Source of the DNA: Acanthosepion lycidas
Lineage: Eukaryota > Mollusca > Cephalopoda > Sepiida > Sepiidae
Assembly (NCBI GenBank): GCA_963932145.1
Contig: OZ010573.1
Coordinates: 27,946,119-28,010,118 of the forward strand
Reading direction: 5' to 3'
Length of the DNA stretch: 64,000 nt
Below are positions 9,666 to 19,774 of the stretch, in pieces. The stretch's first letter is position 1, and every line of letters begins with the position of its first letter. The notes under the pieces are model-generated. The model was not told where the DNA came from. It did no database searches and worked only from the letters and a program-made list of their open reading frames with translations. Made by a program: the position numbers and the translations under genes.

Positions 9666-10270
9666 ATGGGTTTGATGTTAATGACAGAGATTAAAATGCA
9701 TAAAACGTACAACGATAACAACAATAAAAACTTGAAACACGTGTTGACATAAAATAACAAGAATTTGTATTTTCTTTTTATGATGTTAATTAAATAATAT
9801 GAGCATGGTTTGTGTAAAAATGTGCTCTTTGTTTAAAAGTCAGTGCTTACTTGGTTTAGTTCTGAAAATTTTGCTTGTGAAATTCTTATGTTTAGTTTCT
9901 CTGATAAACAAAAAAAAAAGTCTTAATATTTACAAGATGAACAATTACAGTCAAGAGAAGCAGTAGTCTATTTCAAGTGTGGAGGCTATAAATTGTCTCC
10001 CCTGGACAAGAGTAGGCGAGTTTTCCATATTCTGTTTACATTGACCACTATAGGACTCTGCAACATCAACTAAATTCTAATGACTGAAAATGACACAAAA
10101 AATTCTGTTTTGTAAAAAAAAAAAAAAAAAAAAAGAAAAAAAAAAGACACCACCTCTCTCCTTAATTACGTAGGAATTGAGGGTCAAGGCTTCTGTTTTA
10201 CTGGGAGTTTCAGAGCTTTCACCATTAATCATTACCTAGTTGTAAACATTGGATCAAAACTGGATATCTA
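9666..10270. other. No gene recognised
   Basis: AT-rich with a long A tract at about 10115-10146, perhaps the remains of a poly-A tail. No other feature seen. Confidence 0.45.
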
Positions 10271-10274
10271 AAAC

Positions 10275-10415
10275 ATGACATACCTAGTGGGCTTAAGCAA
10301 GTGGATGAAAGAACATGTCTTGGGGAAAGTAGCAAAGGGACAAAAGATAGTGATAGGAAAAGTGGTGGGCCATGATCGCCTACGTCCTGAAGGGACATGA
10401 CACATAAAAAAAGAA
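10275..10415 (+). mobile_element. LINE-C C-terminal fragment
   Basis: Encodes, with breaks, LSKWMKEHVLGKVAKG and then MIAYVLKGHDT-like residues (GCCATGATCGCCTACGTCCT). This is the extreme C-terminal end of LINE-C, seen better at 16975-17300 and 31776-32105. Confidence 0.6.
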
Positions 10416-10604
10416 ATCCATGCGCTCAGGATAAACTCAAGCATTTCCTCTTAGGTAATTTGTAAGCATTTATATATACTTCTCATGTTACTGATCTCCA
10501 CTAAGATAAGATATAAATCTTGTTTTAGATGTAATTCTCAATACATATACTAAAAAGATACAAGTGATAACACTATGAAAAACTATTGAAATTGTCATTA
10601 AGTT

Positions 10605-10850
10605 CTTCACCTCACCAAAGTTAAGCAAAATTGAGCCTGGTCAGTACTTAGATGGGTGACTGCTTGGGAATGCCAGGTGCTTGGATGTGCAGGTTGTGTG
10701 ATGGATAATGGCTCAGAACCATTAATCAGAGAGCTGAGATCTAATTCCAGTTGGGTTCATTATATTCACTTATACACAAATACACTGGGAAAGGTATGAA
10801 TCAACCTCTTCTCCCCCAGCTATGGGTTAATTACTAATACTTGTATTGCT
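10605..10850 (+). mobile_element. 5S rRNA-derived SINE
   Basis: The head contains GTTAAGCA, GCCTGGTCAGTACTTAGATG and GGTGACTGCTTGGGAATGCC, the 3' half of 5S rRNA including the internal promoter region (A box/IE/C box area). It is followed by CCAGTTGGGTTCATTATATT and GGGAAAGGTATGAATCAACC, the body shared with tRNA-like S1 SINEs elsewhere in this window. 5S-headed SINEs (SINE3 class) are known in animals. The 5' half of the 5S unit is not recognisable. Confidence 0.8.
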
Positions 10851-10859
10851 AAATCATTA

Positions 10860-11599
10860 TTATCTAAAAAACATCTTACAATCTAAAAGTATTCTCTGGT
10901 TTAAAATAACCTGCAAGGGGTTGATAAGCCATCAATCATTCTGACTATAATCCCTATCAAGCTTTGTATTAAATGAACTTCAGTATTTACAGAAGCTTAA
11001 AATGACGTTTGTAAGTTTAAAAAAATGATTGACATGATTTTAGCATAAGCACTATGACCTACTTTGTTTTTTTGTTTGTTTTTTTCTATCTTTTGAAGTG
11101 ATATCATGTAAGGTACTGTAAGGAGGTTATGGGATGTTTCAACCACCCCCTTGATTTTTTTTATTTAGGTAAAAATGAAACTATAAATTGATCTTCTTGG
11201 ATTCTTCAATTTTTGATGATGCTATTGAGCTGATCTTTGTTATTTATTTAAACTCATTATTAACATTATATTTTATATTAACATTAGATTTATATTAACA
11301 TACTATTTATATATTTATATAAACATTATTTATTTAAACTCATTATTAACATTAATTTTCAAAATGAATCAGAAAATGACATTTTCTATTTATTCTTTTC
11401 TTAAGATATTTTCCATTTTTTTTTTAATAATCCTGCAAATGTTTGATAATCTGTATAAAATGAATCAATCAAACAATAAAAATTCTCCAAAAAATAGAAA
11501 AACTCAAAACCTGCTTGAAGTCTCAATCATTTTTTAAATGTGTGGCAGAATGACTGGTTTTATCAACCAGTTATATGGATAATTTCTGCTTGATGCTTC
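10860..11599. other. No gene recognised
   Basis: Very AT-rich. Short repeated ATTAACATTA-type motifs around 11260-11360. A possible trace of element R (GTTGATAAGCC) lies at 10920-10932. Confidence 0.4.
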
Positions 11600-11985
11600 A
11601 TAAGGGTAACACAGTCTCCATTCAAAACCCAAGTAGCCATCGATGGGACATAGCTGGGTGAATAGTAGAGATGCTTCTCAACCGTCATTATAGGATTAGA
11701 GTTGCAGGATCAGGCAGAATAACCCTGTGGAACTGTAGGTTCCTAAGGAAACTTGAAGCACCTGTAATCAAGAGCCCTAAACCAAGTGCCTTGCCTGAGT
11801 CACCTGAACCGACGATTACAGATATGTGTAGGCCACATCAATCTGCCAAAGACTTGGGAAATGGCGGCATTACATTGTGAAGTGACCTGGTACCCCAGGG
11901 ACCTACTTAGTCACCGCCATCAAGAAACAGGATCCTCAGGGTGCTATCCCAGTTATTCCCATACAATCGGCAAGGCAATAAGGAA
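11600..11985. other. GC-richer unclassified segment
   Basis: Clearly higher GC than its surroundings. Two overlapping short frames exist (11671-11880, 11786-12022) but neither shows a motif I know. It ends exactly where an inverted LINE-C copy begins, so it may belong to an unrecognised repeat. Confidence 0.35.
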
Positions 11986-11986
11986 C

Positions 11987-12110
11987 TGTTCTGGCATCCA
12001 TTTACTCAAGCTCATTAGGTAGGTTATGTATTGTTTTCCTCTATCCCTTCAATATATCTTGTGAGTATTAAATTTTCCAAGACCATTTTCCTCATTATAT
12101 CCCCTAACTT
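11987..12110 (-). mobile_element. LINE-C fragment, left arm of an inverted pair
   Basis: The minus strand carries the LINE-C segment ending in the MRKMVLENLILTRYIEG-like region and LSKWMPEQ. It is the mirror copy of 12711-12833 with about three differences in roughly 122 bases. Confidence 0.8.
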
Positions 12111-12136
12111 CCTCCGCAATGGGGGGAGGAGGGAAA

Positions 12137-12412
12137 TGTAGAAGTCAAATGGCTTACCTGCCAACATGGCTGCCTTCCTGTATCTCCTGGGAAAGGTAAG
12201 CCAGCTAATCTACTTCATTTATAGGAGAGCACTTAATGCAGAAGGTGGGTAGGTCCACTTTGCTGGAATGGACCTGACCAACACATTTGCATGAGTGGTC
12301 TCTATTCATCCATATATCTCTCCATTAAATGACTCGGGGGCATTTCAACTTGATGTGACTACACCAGTCTACTTGTGTGTCTGACCACTTGCAAGCTAAC
12401 CAATATTCTACA
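12137..12412 (+). mobile_element. TIR element M (~276 bp), copy 1
   Basis: Starts TGTAGAAGTCAAATGGCTTA and ends AGCTAACCAATATTCTACA, giving a short imperfect terminal inverted repeat (TGTAGAA...TTCTACA). Two more copies lie at 22392-22666 (minus) and 42391-42665 (plus). Flanking duplications at the other copies suggest a 5-6-bp target. No coding capacity; a MITE-like element whose superfamily I cannot name. Confidence 0.75.
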
Positions 12413-12544
12413 AGTATCAATTATAAGTTCATAAATAATCCAATGTTAATTAATTACTTGTAATACATTAAAGTCCACCCTCCCCAAAACAATGAGCATT
12501 AATGGATTAAGTAATGTATGTTTATTTTTAAAAATATCCTCCCA

Positions 12545-12870
12545 TATGGCAGTGAATGCTAGACAATCTCCTCACAAAAGAAGAAGAGACTTGAAGCAAC
12601 AGAAATGTGTTTCTACAGAAAGGATACCGTGGACAAAACATGCGAGCAAGTTTTAAAGAAAATGGAAATAAAAAGGACACTTATTTAACATCAGAGACAG
12701 TTTAAATTGTTAGGGGATCTAATGAGGAAAATGGTCTTGGAAAATTTAATACTCACAAGATATATTGAAGGGATAGAGGAAAACAAAACATAACCTACCT
12801 AATGAGCTTGACTAAATGGATGCCAGAACAGGGTTTAGCAGAGATTATAAAAATTTTATTTCTTACCAAA
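12545..12870 (+). mobile_element. LINE-C fragment, right arm of an inverted pair
   Basis: Encodes, with breaks, CFYRKDTVDKTCEQ-like residues, the frame around LLGDLMRKMVLENLILTRYI and LTKWMPEQGLAEIIK. This is the C-terminal end of LINE-C (an endonuclease-reverse transcriptase family). The part 12711-12833 mirrors 11987-12110. Confidence 0.75.
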
Positions 12871-12879
12871 TCCAAGTTC

Positions 12880-13930
12880 TTGTGCCAGACACAAAACTTA
12901 GTAGTAAAAAGTCACCATAATAAGTGCAAAATTACAAAATAAGATCACGACTGTGTAATATTTTAAAAAGGAAAAACATTTATTTTACAATATTACAAAA
13001 AAAAAGGTGCAACACTGGGGTTGCACAAAAATTTTCTGTTGTGCATCTATTACAGCAAGATAACAAGTTTCTGAGGTTACAAAAAGGATATTACCATCTA
13101 TACAAGGTAAAAAGGTGTTATAATTTAAAAAAAAAGACATGGATTCAAAAACAAAAAAGATTACACCCTTTAAAAATGGGAAAAAACTTTGAGGAAGCAA
13201 AAAATTTGCACAAGGCAGAAAACACAAAATACACCCACCTCCATCCTTAACAGAATGCTCAATAATATGACATCTCAGCATGAAAGGGTTTTCATGTTTT
13301 CACAAGTTGTTATCTCAAGGGCCTTTTGAAGTATTTTGATGGAAAGTTAACTTGAAAGATCTTTCAGTTTAAATTCTTCTCAGGAAGGCTCAGAAAGGAA
13401 TGTTCTGTCCTGGGGTTTGAATCTGCCTTGAATCTGCAGGCTCTTCCTCTCCCCCTATCCCCCGTGTTGGTTTATGATTCCCTCAACTGGACCAGTCCTT
13501 TTGAAGCATGGACACTAATCCCCTCTTCCTCAACTGTTAACTGCTTTCTTATCAAAAGTTCCTTTTTTTCTACTGATCCGCTAAATAGCAGTCATTTTAT
13601 TGAACAAAGCAGGGTCATACCATCTCCATCCATTTCACAAGGATTTAAAAATATTGCCACTTACTGGCCAATATATACAAACCTTTCTTCTCATTAATTT
13701 CAAAAAGTGAATCCATAACAATCAAATAATTTTGGAAGTATCAACTGCTTGAGCCAAAAGGAACATAAAAAATGTAACAATTATTAAACAAACCATCTGG
13801 CCTTCAGAAAAATACACTTCTAGCAAAAGATGTGTATTAAATAAAAACAACCTAGGCAATTATACATTTATAATTGTAACATTTTTAAAATAATAAAAGG
13901 AAAATTTTTATAAGATGACAAAAAGACATA
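12880..13930. other. No gene recognised; possible unique sequence
   Basis: Holds no copy of the repeats seen elsewhere. A polyadenylation-like AATAAA lies on the minus strand near 12980. A 108-codon frame (12924-13250) is lysine-rich low complexity, and an 89-codon frame at 13428-13697 has no known motif. It could be a host untranslated region, but nothing shows it. Confidence 0.3.
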
Positions 13931-13934
13931 TTTT

Positions 13935-14035
13935 ATTAAGAGTTAGAAAGGACAGGAAATATTGGTGAACTATGATCGTCAACATCATGATGGGACACAG
14001 TTCAAAGAAGAAGAAGGCATCGATGCAAAGTTTGG
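13935..14035 (+). mobile_element. LINE-C extreme C-terminal scrap
   Basis: AAGAGTTAGAAAGGACAGGA and CTATGATCGTCAACATCATG match the last ~100 bases of LINE-C copies such as 32030-32105. Confidence 0.5.
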
Positions 14036-14039
14036 AAGG

Positions 14040-14682
14040 CTTTGGCCAAACAAATATGGCACTTTATAACACTTCACCTACTTAGTAGGGAGATGCAAAA
14101 TTTCTCAGTCTCCTATTTTATGAAGACTGATTCCTTACTAAGTCGTTTTATGACAGTGCTCAAGATAATGAATATAATCTTTCTATAAATATTGGAAATG
14201 AAAGAGATTTTTGGAATGCATCATATTTTATGAGTTACTTTTAACAACATATCTCTTTCAGTAGGAGAATAAACAGGCAAGCATTCAAATAAAAAAAAAT
14301 GGAATTTTAGAGGAAGTAACGGATATAAAATAAAGATTTTTATTTTTTTATCTTTTCTTTTATGCAATCCTATTTTGTTACAGGCATCAGTAAATTCTGG
14401 AGTGATAATTGCTTGTTCCCATTCTTTTCATTATTTATTAACATAAACCAAAAGCAAAGTGGTTTTCTTTTTAGGATTTAGCTAGGAAATATCCCTGAGA
14501 CTTTAGATTTATTTTTTATCTCATTTTTCTCCATATGTACAGAGTAAAAGCAATGCATGGATGAGTTTTCAAAAGTGAATGCAGAAACAAAGAATCATGA
14601 AAAGATAAGTTTGGAAAGAAAAGCAAAAAAGAAACAAGGAGACAAAGATAATGACATATAAAAGATATGATTATAAGTAGTA
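14040..14682. other. No gene recognised
   Basis: AT-rich, nothing supported. Confidence 0.45.
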
Positions 14683-14684
14683 CA

Positions 14685-14730
<46 letters not shown>

Positions 14731-14829
14731 AAGAAAGAGAGTGAGAGGGAGATATATAAATATGGAGAAATCATACAGAAGTATTTTTGAAGAGATATAT
14801 TTGTCAATAGTTAAATAAGCACAGATTTT

Positions 14830-14868
<39 letters not shown>

Positions 14869-14877
14869 GTATGTATG

Positions 14878-14916
<39 letters not shown>

Positions 14917-15023
14917 GAACACACAAAAAAATTAATTTTTCTCTCAAATATATATAAAGTCATGGAAAACAACAACAAAAAGTTGATATTAAACTTAAAT
15001 AATATATATATATATATACATAT
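14683..15023. repeat. Cluster of TG/TA, CA/TA and TATG microsatellites
   Basis: Arrays at 14683-14729, 14830-14912 and 15000-15023, separated by short AT-rich spacers. They make spurious Tyr/Ile-repeat frames on both strands. Confidence 0.9.
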
Positions 15024-15381
15024 ATCAGAATTATTCACTTTCACTGAATATTTGTATATTTTCTAAGGAAATGCAAACATTAGCAAGTACATAATAAAAT
15101 TGTCATAGTTTCTTCCCTATTTATTTTTTTAAATATTTCTGAATTTTTAGAAGTTTTAATATATTCAATTATAGATTTTCTAAAAATTGGTGATCCCCAA
15201 ATTATTCACCCCCTTATTGAAAGTATATTACTTTATGGCAATGGTAATGTTTCTTATTATTATTTTGATATTGATTACAAGCACTCTTTGAAAATGAAAT
15301 AGTATTAACCTGATTCTGTAGCATTCTAGAAGATTCTGAAGAAGACAAGATATACCATGATAATTCCTTCATTCTGCAATC
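15024..15381. other. Possible 5' flank of a Tc1-type element
   Basis: AT-rich, with GGTGATCCCCAAATTATTCA at 15190-15209 upstream of a Tc1 transposase start. Terminal inverted repeats could not be identified. Confidence 0.3.
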
Positions 15382-15690
15382 ATGGCAAAAACTGCTGAAT
15401 TGACAAGTATCTCCAAATGAAAATAGTTGATGTGAACAAGCATGGTAATGGATATACAATTTTTCCCAAGTGTTTTAATTTTCTTATATTGACAATTTGT
15501 AACATTATCAAGATGTACAAGGAGACTCAAGGAGTTGAGAATAACTTAAGCATTGGCAGAAAACAGTTAATTTCTCAGAGAATGGAAAGGAAATTTAGTG
15601 TAGGTGTCTTGAAGAATCATTTCTTAACTGTAAAGGACATTGTCAATGATGAACAGACAGCCCCCAGTTGAATGTATCAATGATGCATAG
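15382..15690 (+). pseudogene. Tc1-type transposase, N-terminal half (relic)
   Basis: Starts MAKTAELTSISK, then after a stop continues KIVDVNKHGNGYTIFPKCFN, LTICNIIKMYKETQGVEN, GRKQLISQRMERKF and VLKNHFLTVKDIVND. This matches the paired-like helix-turn-helix DNA-binding half of Tc1 transposases (typical MAKTKELS..KIVDLHKxGxGYKxISK, GRKR.IS.R.ER.L). The catalytic DDE half is absent. A plain DNA transposon fossil. Confidence 0.8.
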
Positions 15691-16035
15691 TGCAACCAGT
15701 CACTGAAAATATTTCTTTCCAAGTATTTTATTTTGTTTATTTATTTAATTAATTAATTATTTATGTCTAATTTTAATTTTTTAAAATTTTCATGGCAATT
15801 CCTAAGCATGAAGACTTGAAAAAGGAGTATTTCTTTTAAGAAAGGGAATATTTGAAAAATTCTAGGACTTAAGTTAATATTTTGGCAAGAATCAATAATT
15901 GTCATTTCAAGAACTTTTCGTCTAAGTTATTTTCTCTTTTAATAAGTACAGCATTTTTTGGATGGAAATTGTGGTTGAAATTATTTCTGTGTATAACTAA
16001 TGCATTGGTTAAATTTATATGTAAGAGATATTTCT

Positions 16036-16038
<3 letters not shown>
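15691..16038. other. No gene recognised
   Basis: AT-rich. An (TTAA)-like run lies at 15740-15760. Confidence 0.45.

Positions 16039-16078
<40 letters not shown>
16039..16078. repeat. (TA)n microsatellite
   Basis: About 20 TA units immediately before the hairpin at 16094. Confidence 0.95.
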
Positions 16079-16080
<2 letters not shown>

Positions 16081-16093
16081 TGGACATTAAAGT

Positions 16094-16151
16094 CAACACT
16101 CAGAGGTGACAGACTGTTTAGCATGAAACACTCTGTTACCTCTGAGTGTTG
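16094..16151. repeat. 58-nt near-perfect palindrome
   Basis: Two 26-base arms (CAACACTCAGAGGT... and ...ACCTCTGAGTGTTG) around the 6-base loop AGCATG. By my count the arms differ at two positions; as RNA one is a G-U pair. It could be the tips of a MITE, a fold-back scrap or a small-RNA-like hairpin. Confidence 0.75.
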
Positions 16152-16169
16152 TCTTCAAAGTTCCCTTTT

Positions 16170-16265
16170 ATATTTACACACACTCTATCTCTGATATTGA
16201 GCACCACTTTATCCCATAAATATAGCATACTTTAAAACTATATTTCTTCATATACATAAGATAAA
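16170..16265 (+). repeat. Fragment related to the 3441-3527 fold-back arm
   Basis: Shares CTCTATCTCT, ATATTGAGCAC and the following CCATAAA/GCATACTTTAA-like order with the arm near 3460-3520. Probably a PLE terminus fragment. Confidence 0.4.
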
Positions 16266-16424
16266 GTAAGCTCTAGGACAAACGAACCAAAATTAAAATC
16301 CACATAAGATTAGAAATTTAGCAATGTATTAGAAAACAATGTGAAATATAAAAAAAATGAATTTTTAATCAGTCACTTTTGCTCTCAAAAGATATTTAAA
16401 AAAAAATTATTTTTTTAATCATGT
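16266..16424. other. No gene recognised
   Basis: AT-rich spacer. Confidence 0.4.
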
Positions 16425-16830
16425 CACTCCAAGCAAGGCAGTAAAGCCACTAAGACACGAGTAGTTACTGAGTGTGAAAGAATTTGAGAAAAAGAAAATA
16501 CTATTAATGAGAGAAGACAATAGAAGAACAGGAATTAAAAAGACAGAAGATAACGATTGACATTGCATTTAAATTTTTGACTGGAAAGCAAGCCAGATGA
16601 GAGTTCCACAAGTAAGAAGTGCAATAGAAGAAATTGTTAGCACAGAATTTATGGTTACATCTAGCAATTTCAACTATAAAATGATGAGACTTGCCACCAA
16701 TCTAGAACTGCATTGATTAAGTCTAGGTACCGAAGAGGAAACTCATTGGAGCAATTACTATGAAAAGATTTACAGGAAAGTACAGGGAAGCTATGTTACA
16801 GTGGTGGGAAAGTGACTGAACTTAAAAAAA
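16425..16830 (-). mobile_element. LINE-A 3' fragment
   Basis: Minus-strand C-terminal end and 3' tail of LINE-A: decayed NSFFxRTxxLWNSL, then the KFKCNVNxYL region, then the tail complementary to CAAGCAAGGCAGTAAAGCCA. Copies of the same end occur at 18945, 20455, 22720, 31545, 47360 and 57805. Confidence 0.75.
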
Positions 16831-16974
16831 AAGGGGAAGAAAACTGTAAGATTATCTCCCTTGAAAATAGATAAATACAAGACTCTGCAACAGGTCATAG
16901 TCAGTTAAATTTGTCAACACAAGCCTTTACCAAGAGACTCTCTTTGCCCAAACAGATAAGCAAAGCTGCTACAA

Positions 16975-17300
16975 ATATAAAGACTCTTATACTTAACATC
17001 AGGATATCATGGGCTGAACATGTGAGCAATGATGAGATTTTGAAGAAAATGGAAACAAAAAGAAAAAGATGAAATTTCTGGGGCACATAATGAGGAAGGA
17101 GGGCTTGGAAAATCTGATACTCACAGGACCAATTGAGGGAAAGAAGGACAGAGGGAAGCAGCACGTAAGATACTTGATGAGTTTGAATAAATGGATGGTA
17201 GAAACTTATTAAGTGCTACAAGTGACAGGAAGATGTGGAGAGCCATGATCACCTATGTTCAAAAGAGACACAGAACACCAAAGAAGGAAGAAGATATGGT
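16975..17300 (+). mobile_element. LINE-C C-terminal fragment
   Basis: Encodes, with frame breaks, RISWAEHVSNDEILKKMETK, LKFLGHIMRK-like and ENLILTGPIEGKKDRGKQ, then LNKWMVE and MWRAMITYVQKRH. This is the C-terminal end of a non-LTR retrotransposon often annotated as an endonuclease-reverse transcriptase. It has no host function. Confidence 0.8.
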
Positions 17301-17564
17301 AAGAGAATGTCCAAAAGGAAAAATGAATGAGCACTACAGTAAATAAGAAGAGAGCAGGATAAAAGAAAAGGTAAGAACATGATAATCAATATGTTTCTAC
17401 TTCATTTTCTGCTGTAAACTGCTGAGTAATGACATTTACTAAAATATATGAATTTCTTCACATCCAAAACATGTCCATGTCTTCAACAGGTCAAATTAAA
17501 AGACATTATTTTTATTATTCATTTGTAAAGATGTTCTCCTACCCAATCATGTTAGTTCAGGGAT
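17301..17564. other. No gene recognised
   Basis: AT-rich spacer. Confidence 0.4.
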
Positions 17565-17830
17565 TTATAATTACAAATGTCAGTGTGTTGCTGACCTAAT
17601 CAGAGGTTGGAGACTAGATTTGATCAGCATGTGCCAGCTAAGATCAGTCAAGGAAAGTATATGTCTCATCTTCCCCCATGGATTTTGTCACCACCATCAG
17701 CAGAACACATTTAGATTACTATCTGAGAATTCTTGAAACCATTTATATTAAGTCTAAGTAGCCACCTTTCTGTAAGCAGAAGGAATAGCTGTTGGGTCTA
17801 AATGTAATCTGTCATTTATACAGCTGATCT
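17565..17830 (+). mobile_element. PLE 3' fragment (GIY-YIG end), second family
   Basis: Decayed coding for CVADLIRG-like (C..C.AxYIGRT in the family), RLDLISMCQLR (RxDQHVPxKIR), then IFPHGFCHHHQQNTFRLLSENS and, after a shift, LETIYIKSKQPPFCKQKE. These are the nuclease domain and last ~60 residues of PLE proteins. It reaches further past the nuclease than the copy at 1626-3032, so it is a different family or a less truncated end. Confidence 0.65.
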
Positions 17831-17924
17831 TCTGGTAGAATTTCTTTTTTTTTTCTCTCTCTTTGTGTACATATGAAGAGTGAAGGACTATAACCGGTTA
17901 ACTCTTTTTGCTATTTCTTTTCTA

Positions 17925-18310
17925 TCAAGGATTGGTCAGCAACTAGTTTAGGAGAAGGAAAATTCTGAATACAAAACCATAAGATTCATAAAAAATTGCA
18001 ATCATGACTCTCCACTGATTTGTTATCTCCATGATATTTTGAGAAAGATAATGGAGTGGTTTCCTGTTACTTTCTCTTCATTTGGAATTCAGAATTTTCC
18101 TTCTTCTAGACTGGCTGTCAACCAAGGCTAAACAGTCTAGGCTAACCTCTTATTTAACCCATATCTGGGGAAAGAAAAAAACGGGCCCATGCCTTTTCAA
18201 AGGGCATTTATGCAAAGATAAATGCAACAGTATAATTTAGAATTTGAACTTGGGTTCCTGATTCCATTTTCTATGACAACCTCCTTTAAATTACCCACAC
18301 AATTAACCCT
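17925..18310 (-). mobile_element. S1 SINE with inverted tail scrap
   Basis: The minus-strand S1 body runs 18085-18310 (complement of GGTTGACAGCCAGTCTAG, AACCCATATCTGGGGA, GGGTTCATT-like decay). A plus-strand tail scrap (GGATTGGTCAGCAACTAGTT, AGGAGAAGGAAAATTCTGAA) lies at 17930-17978, so the two form an inverted pair about 110 bp apart. Confidence 0.6.
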
Positions 18311-18394
18311 TTGCTATCCTAATTTGTTCTTGTCCCACTGCCCCCCTTAATACAAACTGATTAAGTATATTATACTTGCAGTTTTCCATGTTTC

Positions 18395-18560
18395 TATTGC
18401 TTTCAGCATGCCCTGTGAGTGTTAAGTTCTCCAAGCCCTTTTTCATCATTATGAAATTTCAGCTCTATCTTTATAGTTCCTATTTTCCTTAATACTTCCT
18501 CATTGCTCACATATTCTGTTATTGCTCTTATATATAAACCTCTGGGTGTGTGTCTACTTG
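18395..18560 (-). mobile_element. LINE-C fragment
   Basis: Minus strand encodes decayed EHVSNEEVLRKIGTIKIELK and MMKKGLGELNTHRAC, the LINE-C stretch around ISWTEHVSNEEVL...RKEGLENL. Confidence 0.7.
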
Positions 18561-18599
18561 AAATCCAGAAAAATAATCCAAGATCTGATATCAAATTAA

Positions 18600-18944
18600 T
18601 TATAGCTGTGATATTAAATAAATTTCTTATTTATGTGAGTAGCATGTGTCTTACATCTTGCCCAACTTCATGGTGATAACTAATTTTCATATTCAGTTTT
18701 AAAAATCAAACTTAAAAAAAATAAATATGCTTTGTCATCCATTTCCACTCTGGCCTTTTGTTATTTTTATAAATACATAATTGTTTGGTTTTCACATTTT
18801 ATAATCAAATTCCTAAGTTATCCAAATGAAACCATCTTCTGCCTTTAAAATGGTAACTACATTAGCATTTAAATCAAAATTTGATAGAATTGTTGGAGCA
18901 AAGTGTATGAATTCTGAAGAAGTATTTTTTGTTTAAGTATTTCA
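18600..18944. other. No gene recognised
   Basis: AT-rich spacer. Confidence 0.4.
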
Positions 18945-19335
18945 CCCCAAGTAAGGCAATAAAGCCATTAAGATTCAAGGTGTTACTGAGTATGAAAGAA
19001 TAAGAAAAACATTATTAAAGAGCAAGAACAATAAAAGAAGAGGAATCAAAGAGGTGATTGATAATGATTGACATTTCATATAAATTTTTGAAGATCAAAG
19101 TTGGCTGGAAACCAAGAGGCTGGAAGAGAGTTTCATGGGTGAGAAGTGCAAGAACAGAAACTGTTAGTTATGGTTACATTGAGCCATTTCAACTGTAAAT
19201 TGATAAGACCTAAGTCGCATATTTATAATGATTTTTTTCTGGATACTATTTAACCAATAGCGAGGGAAGAAACTGTTAGCATAGAACTTCCAGTTGCATC
19301 AAGCCAATTAAACTGTAAATTGATGAGACCAAATA
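18945..19335 (-). mobile_element. LINE-A 3' fragment with local duplication
   Basis: 3' tail and C-terminal end of LINE-A on the minus strand. The stretch AACTGTAAATTGATRAGACC, preceded by GAAACTGTTAG, occurs twice (about 19165-19210 and 19268-19330), so part of the coding end was duplicated in place. Confidence 0.75.
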
Positions 19336-19354
19336 TGGAAATAATAATTTTTTC

Positions 19355-19490
19355 AGATACCAGTCCTACTATTTAACCCATAGCTATGGGAGAAGTGATG
19401 AATTCATACCTTTCTAAAGGATATTTGCACATAAGTGAATGTAATGAACTCAGCTTGAATTCAAATATATTTCTCTAATCTTTAATTCAT
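19355..19490 (-). mobile_element. S1 SINE, partial
   Basis: Complement of the S1 body: TATTTAACCCATAGCTATGG, CATACCTTTCTAAAGG and CATAAGTGAATGTAATGAAC are all present. The tRNA-like head is too decayed to define. Confidence 0.7.
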
Positions 19491-19529
19491 AACTGTTATC
19501 ACACCACTTACACTTAGTTGTAAGTATCA

Positions 19530-19770
19530 GATCGGATAAAAATCATAATAAAATAATAACAGTGAAAATACTTCATCTAAAAAGACACAACATGGAGTAA
19601 AACTAGTAACAAACAAATAGTAAAAATGCTACGTCCAAAAAACAAAAGTTATAAGATGGAGTAAAATTAGTAATATGATAATAATAGTGAAAATGTGGCA
19701 TCTGACAAGCAACAATAATAAGATGGGGCAAAACTAGCAATAAAATAAAATAAAAACTGTCGTGAAAATT
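19530..19770. repeat. Minisatellite, ~70-bp unit, 3 copies
   Basis: Units share AATAGTGAAAAT, then a variable link, then ATAAGATGGAGTAAAACTAG. Copies lie near 19555, 19615 and 19670. Confidence 0.75.
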
Positions 19771-19774
19771 TCTC

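Noticed and set aside
10605-10690. A 5S rRNA gene
   Set aside because: Only the 3' half is similar, with several changes, and it runs into a SINE body with no terminator run.
11671-12022. Small protein gene in the GC-richer segment
   Set aside because: Two overlapping frames compete, the second running into a LINE-C fragment; no motif in either.
14516-15066. Several frames with YIYIYIY runs
   Set aside because: Translation of TA/CA microsatellites.
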